The notes under the pieces: generated by a model
The model's input: only the letters and a program-made list of their open reading frames with translations
What the model was told of the DNA's origin: nothing
Database searches by the model: none
In this document: positions 42,716-51,136 of the stretch, piece by piece
Layout of the letters: each line of letters opens with the position of its first letter
How positions within the stretch are numbered: position 1 is the first letter of the stretch
NCBI RefSeq assembly: GCF_938002845.1
Contig: NZ_CALKZP010000058.1
Location: 42,544 to 106,543 of the forward strand
Length of the DNA: 64,000 bases
Direction of reading: 5' to 3'
Source of the DNA: an uncultured Campylobacter sp.
GTDB taxonomy: Bacteria > Campylobacterota > Campylobacteria > Campylobacterales > Campylobacteraceae
Position numbers and translations under genes: made by a program

Positions 42716-43443
42716 AATCCACCGTCTATTTTAATAACCTCTTTTGTGATGTATGCGGAATTTTCGCTTAGCAAAAACTCCACCAAATGCGCCACCTCGC
42801 TCGGCTCGCCGATGCGGCCTAACGGGATTGCGCTTAAAATTTGCTCGCTTGCAGCTTCGTTTATGCTCTCGCTCATCGCCGTTTTGATGAGCCCGGGAGC
42901 CACGACGTTTACCGTGATCTTGCGGCTTGCAAGTTCTATCGCTAGCGATTTTGCCGCGGCGATTAAGCCTCCTTTGCTAGCGGCGTAGTTACTTTGACCG
43001 CGGTTGCCGGCAATTCCGCTAACCGAGCTCATCACGACGATACGCCCGCCCTTTTTGGCGCGGATCATAGGCATCAGCGCGGGCTTTAGGACGTTATAAA
43101 ACCCGCCTAAATTCGTATCTATCACGCTTTGCCAATCCTCGCGCTCGAACCACACGAAGGAGTTATCCCGCGTGATGCCCGCGTTTAGCACGATGCCCCA
43201 GTATGCGCCGTTTGCCTCTATGTCTGCTTCGATCCGCTCCTGCGCCGCGGCAGTGTCTGCGACATCAAATTTTAAAATTTGAACTTCCGCCGCGCCCGCG
43301 TCCAAACAGCGTTTCGCTACGTCATTAAGCTTTGCTTCGTTGCGCCCGTTTAACGCCAAGCCGTAGCCCTTTTGCGCTAAATTTAACGCGCACGCCTCAC
43401 CGATACCGCCGCTTGCTCCGGTAATTAAAATTCTCTTAGCCAT
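42709..43443 (-). CDS. 3-ketoacyl-ACP reductase (FabG-like)
   Basis: A 244-aa short-chain dehydrogenase. NADPH-binding GASGGIGEACA (residues 8-18), NAGITRD, Ser in VMSSVSGIAG, and the catalytic NYAASKGGL Tyr-x3-Lys (~residues 152-160). Reduces 3-keto to 3-hydroxy groups during polyene elongation (ApeQ position). It lies between the two ketosynthase/dehydratase genes, overlapping each by 7-8 bases. Confidence 0.92.
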   Translation of the reverse strand: MAKRILITGASGGIGEACALNLAQKGYGLALNGRNEAKLNDVAKRCLDAGAAEVQILKFDVADTAAAQERIEADIEANGAYWGIVLNAGITRDNSFVWFEREDWQSVIDTNLGGFYNVLKPALMPMIRAKKGGRIVVMSSVSGIAGNRGQSNYAASKGGLIAAAKSLAIELASRKITVNVVAPGLIKTAMSESINEAASEQILSAIPLGRIGEPSEVAHLVEFLLSENSAYITKEVIKIDGGLC

Positions 43444-43864
43444 TTATACTCTTTATCATTTCGTCGCTCGCGCGCATTACGCTTAGCGTGGCGCTTGCGA
43501 TATGTTCGCCGCCGCAGCGGATCTCGCAGTCGAAGATATATAGCCCCTCGCCGTCGCTCACGCTCTGCCTCGCCGTCGTAATTACGCGCTCGCCCACCTT
43601 CAGGCTTGCGCGCGAAATATCGAGGTTTCGCACGCCCAGTAAAAACCCAAGCCTCGCCTCGCCGTCGTTTCGGTAGCCCGAATAGGCGCCTATGCACTGC
43701 GCCATTATCTCCATATACGCGTAGCTGCCGAGCTTACCGTTTTCGGTAAACGGCGAGTCCTCTTTAACGCTAAACGCGCAGCTCGCATACCCGTCGCTAA
43801 CCTCTAAAATTTCATCCGCGAAGACCATATATCCGCTCTGCGGTAGGATGCTAGAGGCTTTCAT
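43436..43864 (-). CDS. 3-hydroxyacyl-ACP dehydratase-like hotdog protein
   Basis: A 142-aa hotdog protein from the ATG at 43864 (MKASSILPQ), which overlaps the ketosynthase stop (ATGA); a longer frame to 43954 lies inside that gene. Sequence ENGKLGSYAYMEIMAQCIGAYSG matches the FabZ/FabA-like active helix of the ApeP group, without the usual His in the first part that I could assign. Together with the fused dehydratase it should make the trans double bonds of the polyene. Confidence 0.8.
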   Translation of the reverse strand: MKASSILPQSGYMVFADEILEVSDGYASCAFSVKEDSPFTENGKLGSYAYMEIMAQCIGAYSGYRNDGEARLGFLLGVRNLDISRASLKVGERVITTARQSVSDGEGLYIFDCEIRCGGEHIASATLSVMRASDEMIKSING

Positions 43865-45372
43865 ACGCGTCCTATTATGGTTACGGCGTTGTCGCCGCCG
43901 AAAGCAAAATTTAGATTCATCGCGGTATCTACGCGCGCTTTTTTGGCTTCGCACGCGAGATTAAATTTAGACAGCGCAGCCTGAATTTCGCTCGTTTGCG
44001 AAGCTTGATCCGCAACGTCTTTTAAAATTTTATCGTCCGCGCCATGCAAATTATCTCCCGTGCCAAGCAAAGCTTTAGACGCAGCCAAAATTTCATCCGC
44101 GCTGCTTTTTGAAATTTCACCCTGCGCGTTTTGCAGAATTTCACCTCCCGAGCTGCATGAAATTTGATCGCTTTCGCTGTTTAAAATTTTATGGTTTTGC
44201 TCGCTGTGCCGTGCCTGCACGCCGCGAAAAATTTCAGCCTCCGAGCCGCCCAAAATTTTATCATTCGTAAAATTCGGCGGGATCACGCCCTGTTTGATCG
44301 CCTCGTAGCAGACGGCAAGCTCGATCGCCCCTGCTGCGCCAAGAGTGTGTCCGGTCGCCCATTTGGACGAGCTTGCGGGCGCTAAGGGTAGGGCGGTGCT
44401 CATAGCTAAGGCCTCCATCGCGTCGTTAGCCGCAGTGCCGGTGCCGTGCAGATTTACGTAGTCCACGCTTTGCAGCTGCGCCGATTTTAGCGCGGTTTTG
44501 ATCGCCGTAATCTGCATGCGCGCGCCTGGATCGGGCTTGGTGATGTGGTAGGCGTCGGAGTTTGCGGCGTGAGCCAAAAGCGCAACGTCGCTTATGCGCT
44601 CACGCGAAAGCACGAATGCGCAGGCTCCCTCGCCCAGATTTGTGCCTGTCCGCGCCTCTGAAAACGGCTTGAGCGGATGCTCGCTTAAAATCTCAAGCGC
44701 GCTAAATCCCTGCAGCGTGAGCTCATCTAATGCGTCGGCGCCGCCGAATACGACCGCGTCGCAAAGTCCGCAAGAAATGAGGCGCGAGGCTTCGATGAGA
44801 GCTTTGTTTCCGCTGGTGCAAGCGCTTGAAACCCCGATCGCGATGGATTTTAGCCCGAAGCGTTCGCGGATAAAATTTGCGGGGTTTGCGTGGGAGTTGC
44901 GCTCAAAGCAGAAGTTTTTAAATTTATCGTTTGCGGCTTTTGAAATTTTGGCGAAATTTTCGCTGTTTGCAGTAGAAATTTCACTGCGCGGCGCGGAGTT
45001 TTCGCCGTCTTGCGAGATAAAATTTCCCGCGTCTTTACCGCAAGCGAAAAATTCCGCATAGTTTTCTTGCACGCCGGTATTGGTGGTCGCAAACACTACG
45101 CCTACGCGGTGCGCGCCGAATTTTTGCACGGCTTGCTCGATCTGTCTGTGCATGCCGAGGCAAGCGTAAAGCGCCAGAGCGTTCGTGCGCGTAGCGTAGG
45201 CGCGATCTTTGATCTGCGGCAGCGGCGTATCCACGCGTCCGAAGATGAAATTTTTGCCGCAGACGCTAAGCTTTCGCAGCGCGGATCTTTTCTCGCACAG
45301 CGCGCTAAAAAGCTCTGCGGCGCTGTTTGCGCCCGCGCAGATGAGACCAGGGCTACTTAGATACTGCGTCAT
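43861..45372 (-). CDS. beta-ketoacyl-ACP synthase with a low-complexity insert (ApeO position)
   Basis: A 503-aa ketosynthase. Active Cys in SSACTSGNKALIEA (~residue 184), first His in NLHGTGTAANDAM, second in ATGHTLGAAGAIELA; the triad is intact. The C-terminus MNLNFAFGGDNAVTIIG is the family end. About residues 385-475 hold a low-complexity insert of repeated EILQN/DKILK/DEILA units not found in the family, placed before the last strand. Elongates the polyene, probably with the chain-length factor. Overlaps the lipoprotein gene by 20 bases. Confidence 0.85.
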   Translation of the reverse strand: MTQYLSSPGLICAGANSAAELFSALCEKRSALRKLSVCGKNFIFGRVDTPLPQIKDRAYATRTNALALYACLGMHRQIEQAVQKFGAHRVGVVFATTNTGVQENYAEFFACGKDAGNFISQDGENSAPRSEISTANSENFAKISKAANDKFKNFCFERNSHANPANFIRERFGLKSIAIGVSSACTSGNKALIEASRLISCGLCDAVVFGGADALDELTLQGFSALEILSEHPLKPFSEARTGTNLGEGACAFVLSRERISDVALLAHAANSDAYHITKPDPGARMQITAIKTALKSAQLQSVDYVNLHGTGTAANDAMEALAMSTALPLAPASSSKWATGHTLGAAGAIELAVCYEAIKQGVIPPNFTNDKILGGSEAEIFRGVQARHSEQNHKILNSESDQISCSSGGEILQNAQGEISKSSADEILAASKALLGTGDNLHGADDKILKDVADQASQTSEIQAALSKFNLACEAKKARVDTAMNLNFAFGGDNAVTIIGRV

Positions 45373-45769
45373 ATCGGCGCCCCTTTGCGTTTATGGCGAA
45401 ATTCGGTTTATCCGCATTCTCAAGCAGGGCTAAAAATACTCGCTCGCTTTGCGAATCGGGCGGCAGGAAGCCGTCGTTGCGAAATTTCGCCTCGCCGCCT
45501 GCGATCGATAAAATTTTACGTGCGATCGGCGCGCCTAGCATATCGAGCCAGACGAGCTTGTAGCGGCTCTCCTCGCTGCTTGCGGGCGAAATTTTTGAGA
45601 TTAGGGCTCTGCTTTTCACGCCGAGCTCGTTCGTTAGGATGAACTGCTTTTGGCTAAATTCCGCTATCCGCTCGGGCGCCTTGTGCGCGCATCCGCCTAT
45701 AAAAAACGCGGCGCAAAGCAGAATGAAAGCCGTTTTAGAAATAGCGTAAAAACGATAAACAGGTCTCAA
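45353..45769 (-). CDS. DUF3261-type outer-membrane lipoprotein
   Basis: A 138-aa lipoprotein: signal peptide with lipobox FIGGC (Cys ~27), then a small beta-rich domain. This DUF3261-like protein commonly lies next to the ketosynthases in aryl-polyene clusters, and may take the product from the LolA-like carrier at the outer membrane, by analogy to LolB. Start overlaps the phosphopantetheinyl transferase stop by 4 bases. Confidence 0.75.
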   Translation of the reverse strand: MRPVYRFYAISKTAFILLCAAFFIGGCAHKAPERIAEFSQKQFILTNELGVKSRALISKISPASSEESRYKLVWLDMLGAPIARKILSIAGGEAKFRNDGFLPPDSQSERVFLALLENADKPNFAINAKGRRYDAVSK

Positions 45770-46308
45770 AAATTCTCCCTAAAAACTAGCGAAATCAAAA
45801 TCTCGCCCTCCAAAATATAGCTCTTGTGTGACCACTCTCTGCCGCGCTCATCAAGCGCCAAAGCCTCTCCATCTGCGCCGCGCGCCAGCCCCACGCGAGC
45901 AAGCGCGTAAAAACCTAGGCTTCGCGCCTTAATCAGCGCCTCTTTGATCGTGTAAATTTTATAAAAAATGAGCGTCTTTTCGCTCTCGTCCGCCGCAGCC
46001 AAAAGCTCGCGCTCAAAGGCGTTGAAACAAAACTCGCTCGCCGCGGCAAAATTCCGCGGTTTTAAAATTTCAAGATCGAGCCCGAATTTTTGCCTCGCTA
46101 GAGCCACGGCGACGATCGTTTTGCCATCCGCGCTTTTGTGCGAGATGCAAAATTTACCGCGTTTTTTAAAGCGCGCCTTAAGCGCCCGTGAAACGCGAAA
46201 CTCGCGCAGATGGGCTCTCGCGCGCGCCAGCTTTTTATCGCGCCTGCTCAAAAGCCGCCGCGGAGCGCACAGATCCTCGTCGGTGATTAAAATTTTTATC
46301 TCGCTCAT
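45766..46308 (-). CDS. 4'-phosphopantetheinyl transferase (Sfp-like)
   Basis: A 180-aa phosphopantetheinyl transferase. The magnesium-binding Asp-x-Glu is in GLDLEILKPRNF (~residue 75) and the second site in FYKIYTIKEALIKAR, the WxxKEAxxK motif with Ile-Tyr in place of Trp. It should convert the two carrier proteins of the cluster from apo to holo form. It is the first gene of the minus-strand operon; a TATA-rich stretch at about 46,330-46,350 could hold its promoter. Confidence 0.85.
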   Translation of the reverse strand: MSEIKILITDEDLCAPRRLLSRRDKKLARARAHLREFRVSRALKARFKKRGKFCISHKSADGKTIVAVALARQKFGLDLEILKPRNFAAASEFCFNAFERELLAAADESEKTLIFYKIYTIKEALIKARSLGFYALARVGLARGADGEALALDERGREWSHKSYILEGEILISLVFRENF

Positions 46309-46940
46309 AAAGCCCCGATTTTACTAAAATAGTCTTTATAAAAATATAAAATAGCGCGGCGGCGTTGAAATTTCGTTTAAAATTTATTTGATGCGATTGG
46401 GCCCAAAGGTGTATTAAAACATAAAATTTATCGCGTTTGCGTCAAGGCTTCGGGCGCGGTAAAATTTTAAAATTTATCGCGCTTGCGATCTGCGCCGTGC
46501 GCTTTTTGGTTCGACATATTCTGCTTTGCGGCGTCGGTTGTGTTCGTTACGCTCGTCTTGTTCGTCGTATTTTGTGCGATCGTCGTGTTTGGTTAAATTT
46601 TTAGCGTGGCTGTATCAAGAGGCAGGCAGCGCAGGTTTTGAAAACATCGGCGCGGAATTTTAAATCGCGAGCAGTGCGTGTCGCAACAGACGCCGTAACA
46701 TAACAGCGCAAAATTGGCCGCATTTGAATAAAACGGCATAAAATTTAAGCGCTCCTGAATACGGCAGCTTGAAATTTAATTAAAGCGGCACGAAATTTAA
46801 TCGCACTTGGCTAACGCAATCGCATTAACTCCCGAGCTACGCCGTGCCACACTAAATTTGCCGCCAAGCCGCATTAAATTTTATGTAAAAATTTCGCTGC
46901 TAAGCTACGACAAATTTAGATTCAAATTTCGCTAGCGTGC
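46309..46940. other. spacer upstream of the biosynthetic cluster
   Basis: No gene. Near 46,330-46,350 the minus strand reads TATATTTTTATAAAG, a possible -10 for the cluster. Further right, AAAATTTATCGCG(t/c)TTGCG is repeated (46,430 and 46,470), then shorter AAATTTAAT words follow to aspB. No terminator for aspB was found. Confidence 0.5.
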
Positions 46941-48119
46941 CTATATGTGGTAATTTTTTACGAATTTTTCTATGCGCTCAAAGCCGCGTTTTAGATTTTC
47001 CATAGAGCACGCAAAGCTTACGCGGAAGTGCCCATCCATACCAAATCCGCTTCCTGGCACCGTGGCTACGAGCCCTTTATCTAACAGTTGCATGCAGAAT
47101 TTCATACTATCAGGTTCTACCTGAGAGCAATCTATGAAGAAATAAAATGCGCCGTCAGGTTTTACAACACTAAGCCCTGGGATCGCGCCTATCGCGTCCG
47201 TGCCAAAATCGCGCCTGTGCTCGTATTCGCGCCTCATCTCCTCGATATAATCGTCCGCCTCGCCGCGCAGCACTGGCATAGCGCCTGCCTGGACGATGCT
47301 TGCTACGTTGCTGACACTTTGACTTTGTAAGTTTATCATCGCCTTATTTAGCTCATCGATCGCACAAGCGGTGTAGCCGAAGCGCCAGCCGGGCATCGCG
47401 CCGCATTTGCTTAGCCCGTTAATCGTCACGGTGCGCCCGAACATATCCTCACTGATGCTTGCTGCGGCTATGAAGCTCTTGCCGAAGACGATTTTTTCGT
47501 AAATTTCATCGGCAATTACTAAAATATCCGTGTCCTTTAGCACTTCCGCAAGCTCTTGCAGCTCCTGCCGCGAATATACGGCACCTGCGGGGTTACTCGG
47601 GTTGAAAAGGCACAGCACCTTCGTGCGCGGCGTGATCGCGGCTTTGAGCTGTAAGGCGGTGATTTTGTATCGGTTTTCCGCCTTGGTGTCTACGATGACG
47701 GGCTTGCTGCCGCAGAATTTTACAATTTCGGGGTAAGTGACCCAATAAGGCGCCGGTATTATGACCTCATCGCCTTCGTTTAAGATGCAGTTAAAGGCGT
47801 TAAATAGTGAGTGTTTGGCGCCTACGTTGGTGATGATCTGATCAGGCCTGTAGTTTAGGCCGTTGTCGCGCTTTAGCTTCTGCGCGATTAAATTTAAAAT
47901 TTCAGGCGTGCCGGCAACCGGCGTATATTTTCCGCAGCCCTTAGCCATAGCCTCTATGACAGCCCTTTTGGCGACTTCTGCGGTATCGAAATCAGGCTCG
48001 CCTGCGCTTAGGATCACGACGTCTTGCCCCTGGGCTTTCATTTGTTTGGCTTTAGTGCTGATTGCGATCGTTAGGCTTTCACCGAGCTTGCTTACGCGAC
48101 TTGAAAGTGTTAATTTCAT
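46941..48119 (-). CDS. aspB: aspartate aminotransferase (class I)
   Basis: PLP enzyme of 392 aa that makes aspartate or transfers its amino group to 2-oxoglutarate. Substrate and cofactor motifs: NPSNPAGAVYS, LVIADEIYEKIVF, and the PLP lysine in INGLSKCGAMPGWRFGY. The start is ATG 48119 with AAGGAG upstream and an ATGA overlap with the gene before; a longer frame to 48146 runs into that gene. C. jejuni has the same order aspB, cysE, speA, hisS, and the name follows it. One extra gene lies between aspB and cysE here. Confidence 0.9.
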   Translation of the reverse strand: MKLTLSSRVSKLGESLTIAISTKAKQMKAQGQDVVILSAGEPDFDTAEVAKRAVIEAMAKGCGKYTPVAGTPEILNLIAQKLKRDNGLNYRPDQIITNVGAKHSLFNAFNCILNEGDEVIIPAPYWVTYPEIVKFCGSKPVIVDTKAENRYKITALQLKAAITPRTKVLCLFNPSNPAGAVYSRQELQELAEVLKDTDILVIADEIYEKIVFGKSFIAAASISEDMFGRTVTINGLSKCGAMPGWRFGYTACAIDELNKAMINLQSQSVSNVASIVQAGAMPVLRGEADDYIEEMRREYEHRRDFGTDAIGAIPGLSVVKPDGAFYFFIDCSQVEPDSMKFCMQLLDKGLVATVPGSGFGMDGHFRVSFACSMENLKRGFERIEKFVKNYHI

Positions 48120-48595
48120 TGATGCTCCTTGGATTGGTTTAGACAATTTAAAATTTGATTTTTGACGCTAAAAGCTCTGCCGCCGCTTGGGTCTTGGTCG
48201 TAGATATCGTCGATTTTATAATCGCCTCCGCTACGGACGAGTTTGTAGATTATCGTTTGCGTGCCGTAGGGGCAGGTCTGCGTCACTACGACAGTATCGC
48301 GCTGCCCTAGCTCAAAATCATATTTCGCGTCGTCGCAGACATCTTGACCGCCGATTATCGGATCGTAGTCCAAGCAGCCTACCTCACCTTCGCCAGCAGA
48401 TGCTTCATCCTGCATAAGCGCAGATTTGAAAGAAGCCGATAAGACATTTTTGTGATCGCCGAAATAGGTATCCTTGATGTATAGACTTTTTACTAGGCTT
48501 ATTCTGGCGTCGTCCGCGGAATTTTTCGCGCTATTAGCATCGCTGCCGCTTGCTGATAAAATCGCACAAATTATAAAAAATAGAGCTTTTTTCAC
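48116..48595 (-). CDS. secreted hypothetical protein between aspB and cysE
   Basis: A 159-aa exported protein with a short Sec signal (ALFFIICAILSASGSDA). The mature part has five cysteines and a pattern (LVKSLYI...FKSALMQDE, YGTQTIIYKLVRSGGDYKIDDIY) resembling DUF3828-type periplasmic proteins. Function unknown. Coupled to aspB by an ATGA overlap and 10 bases after cysE. Confidence 0.65.
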   Translation of the reverse strand: MKKALFFIICAILSASGSDANSAKNSADDARISLVKSLYIKDTYFGDHKNVLSASFKSALMQDEASAGEGEVGCLDYDPIIGGQDVCDDAKYDFELGQRDTVVVTQTCPYGTQTIIYKLVRSGGDYKIDDIYDQDPSGGRAFSVKNQILNCLNQSKEHQ

Positions 48596-48605
48596 TTTAA
48601 CCCTC

Positions 48606-49301
48606 TTATTTTAATGATTTCAGATACTCTTCGTAGAATTTGTTTAGATCCTCATCCATTGCGGAGATATCTTTTCTGCCGTTGCAGATGCAATCTTCCA
48701 AAATTTCGATACGCTTGATGAGATATTTGATAAGCTCCTGGCTGATATCGGGAATTTTATTATGCGCCAAAGGATCGCTCTCGCAGCTTCCTAAAATTCT
48801 AGCGGGCACGCCCACGGCGGTGCAGTTTGGCGCGACATCCTTTACGACGACGGAATTTGCGCCGATTTTGGAATTTTCGCCGATGGTGATGTTGCCTAGC
48901 ACTTTGGCTCCCGCGCCTACTACGACGCCGTTTTGCAGCGTCGGATGGCGCTTGCCGTGCTCTAAGCTCACGCCGCCGAGAGTGACGCCCTGATAGATCA
49001 GACAGTTATCGCCGATGATCGCCGTTTCTCCGATGACAAGCCCCGTGGCGTGGTCGAAAAACACGCCCGAGCCGATACGTGCGCCCGGGTTTATATCTAC
49101 GGCGGTGATTATACGAGTAAGTCCGCTGATCGCGCGAGCTATAAGCTTAAAACCTCGCTCGTAGAAAAAGTGTGCGAAGCGGTAATTTATCAGCGCCCAG
49201 ACGCCGGGATAGCAGAAAAATATCTCAAATACGCTGTTGCATGCGGGGTCTTGGCGCAAGGGCTCGGTGAAGTCCCGTTTTAAAATTTGCCAAAAACTCA
49301 T
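48606..49301 (-). CDS. cysE: serine O-acetyltransferase
   Basis: First step of cysteine synthesis: serine plus acetyl-CoA to O-acetylserine. 231 aa, with a short helical N-terminus and the left-handed beta-helix of hexapeptide repeats. Active site signs: FFDHATGLVIGETAIIGDN and HGKRHPTLQNGVVVGAGAKVLG; His in FDHAT and HGKRHP are the catalytic and CoA-side residues. The N-terminal domain is shorter than in E. coli, as in other Campylobacter. Confidence 0.92.
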   Translation of the reverse strand: MSFWQILKRDFTEPLRQDPACNSVFEIFFCYPGVWALINYRFAHFFYERGFKLIARAISGLTRIITAVDINPGARIGSGVFFDHATGLVIGETAIIGDNCLIYQGVTLGGVSLEHGKRHPTLQNGVVVGAGAKVLGNITIGENSKIGANSVVVKDVAPNCTAVGVPARILGSCESDPLAHNKIPDISQELIKYLIKRIEILEDCICNGRKDISAMDEDLNKFYEEYLKSLK

Positions 49302-51136
49302 TTGATCGTCTTTAGATAGCTGTTGTCGTTTAAAAACAGATATAGCTCGCCCAGGATATGCTTTTTCTCTTTTGCGTCTATGAGGTCAGATTTTTCAATC
49401 CGCTCGTTTAGGCTTTCGCGGATATCTACTACGTCGTAGTCCATATCCTCCAAGATGTCGATGACCGATTGCGATTCGATGAAATCCTTGATCTCAAAAC
49501 CGCCGTCATCGCGTAAGATCACGGTTGCTTCGGTGGGGTGCGCAAAGAGGTTGTGGCTCATGCCAAGCACCTCCTGATAGGCTCCGACAAGAAAAAAGCC
49601 CAAAAAATACTCCTCTTTTTCAGGATCAAAATCGTGCAGAAAGAGCGGATTTTTTTGACTGTCGAATTCTATCTCTCCGTCGCTATCGCAGGTGATATCC
49701 CAGATCGACGCCGATAGCGTGGCGCGCTCGTCCAGCCTCTCTAGCGGCATGATTGGGAAGTGCTGCTTGATGCCCCAAAAATCGGGCAGGCTTTGAAAGA
49801 TAGAGAAATTTACCAAATAGCGTTCTTGGGCGTTGCCTAGGGAGTTTAAGAAATTGCTATACTCTTGTTTGTTGCCTAAAATTCCATACGCCTTTCGCAT
49901 TATTAGATGAACCAAAATTTCGCCGTTTGAGCGGTCGATCAGATCGACGTATCCTAGATCAAAAAGGGTAAGCACGCTCTCCATATGTGACATGGCATCG
50001 TGCAGATACTCTAACGCGTTGGACGGCTTTAGAGTTTTATACAGATCGTATAGCTCGGCGACTACCGGCGGATTATCCTTTTTTAGGGCGAGTTTTTCTT
50101 CGGCGTATTCTTGGGTAAAAAGCTCCAAAATCGGCGCTACGAGCACCGCATGGCTGGCGGCTACGTATCTGCCGCTCTCGATAAAAATATCGGGCTCAGC
50201 CTCTTTTTTATCCTGCGCGATCGATTTTAGCAAAAAAACCACGTCGTTGGCGTATTCTTTTAGCGTATAGTTGCGGCTGGAGCTTTCTTTGGCTTGGGAG
50301 TATTCGATAGCAAGCCCTCCGCCTAAATTTATAGATTTTAAATTTTTCGCGCCCATTTTGCGAAGCTCGGTATAGATGTTGCCCGCCTCGATGAGGGCCT
50401 TTTTGAGCGGATGGATCTCTGTAATCTGTGAGCCGATATGAAAATGAATCATCGTAAACTGCTCGATGAGGTCGTTTTTCTTGAGTAAGTTTATCGCCTC
50501 TATAAGCTCGGTCGAGGTAAGGCCGAATTTAGAATTTATCCCGCCGCTTTTCGCCCACATACCGCTTCCGGAGTTGTGCAGCCTGATGCGAAGCCCGATA
50601 AAAGGCTTTGGCGCGAATCGCTCCTTAGCCGTTTCGATGATGGTTTCAAGCTCGTTTAGCCCCTCGATCGTAAGCGTTACGTTATGCCCCATCTCTGCAG
50701 CGATGAAGCCGATATTTATAAGCTCCTTATCTTTAAAACCGTTTACGGTAATTGGCGCACCGTAGTTATTATACGCCATCGCTAGTAGCAGTTCGGGCTT
50801 GCTGCCGGCTTCGAGTCCGTATCCGTAAGGCTCGCCGATATCGACTAAATTTTTAACGAAGCCGGGGAATTGATTTACCTTAAGCGGATAGACGGCGTGG
50901 AATTTTCCCTTGTAATCAAACTCCTTAATGGCGCGGTTAAAATTTGAGTAAATTTCGACGATCTGCTTTTTGATGAGGTGCGGGAAGCGCAGCAGTATCG
51001 GGCCTCGCACGCCGTCTGCGCGGATCTCTTTTATGATATCCACCAAAGGCTGCTTGAAATCGGAGTTTAGGCATAGCTTGCCGCCGTCTATCGTGAAGTT
51101 GGAATTCCCCCAAATATTTAGTCCGTAATCGTTCAT
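49298..51136 (-). CDS. speA: biosynthetic arginine decarboxylase
   Basis: PLP-dependent decarboxylase, arginine to agmatine, the entry to spermidine synthesis by the agmatine/carboxynorspermidine routes. 612 aa. The PLP lysine is in HAVYPLKVNQ (~residue 78), and GLEAGSKPELLLAM, HFHIGSQI and LNLGGGL-type SINLGGGLAIEYS are present. Overlaps hisS and cysE by 4 bases at each end. Confidence 0.93.
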   Translation of the reverse strand: MNDYGLNIWGNSNFTIDGGKLCLNSDFKQPLVDIIKEIRADGVRGPILLRFPHLIKKQIVEIYSNFNRAIKEFDYKGKFHAVYPLKVNQFPGFVKNLVDIGEPYGYGLEAGSKPELLLAMAYNNYGAPITVNGFKDKELINIGFIAAEMGHNVTLTIEGLNELETIIETAKERFAPKPFIGLRIRLHNSGSGMWAKSGGINSKFGLTSTELIEAINLLKKNDLIEQFTMIHFHIGSQITEIHPLKKALIEAGNIYTELRKMGAKNLKSINLGGGLAIEYSQAKESSSRNYTLKEYANDVVFLLKSIAQDKKEAEPDIFIESGRYVAASHAVLVAPILELFTQEYAEEKLALKKDNPPVVAELYDLYKTLKPSNALEYLHDAMSHMESVLTLFDLGYVDLIDRSNGEILVHLIMRKAYGILGNKQEYSNFLNSLGNAQERYLVNFSIFQSLPDFWGIKQHFPIMPLERLDERATLSASIWDITCDSDGEIEFDSQKNPLFLHDFDPEKEEYFLGFFLVGAYQEVLGMSHNLFAHPTEATVILRDDGGFEIKDFIESQSVIDILEDMDYDVVDIRESLNERIEKSDLIDAKEKKHILGELYLFLNDNSYLKTIK

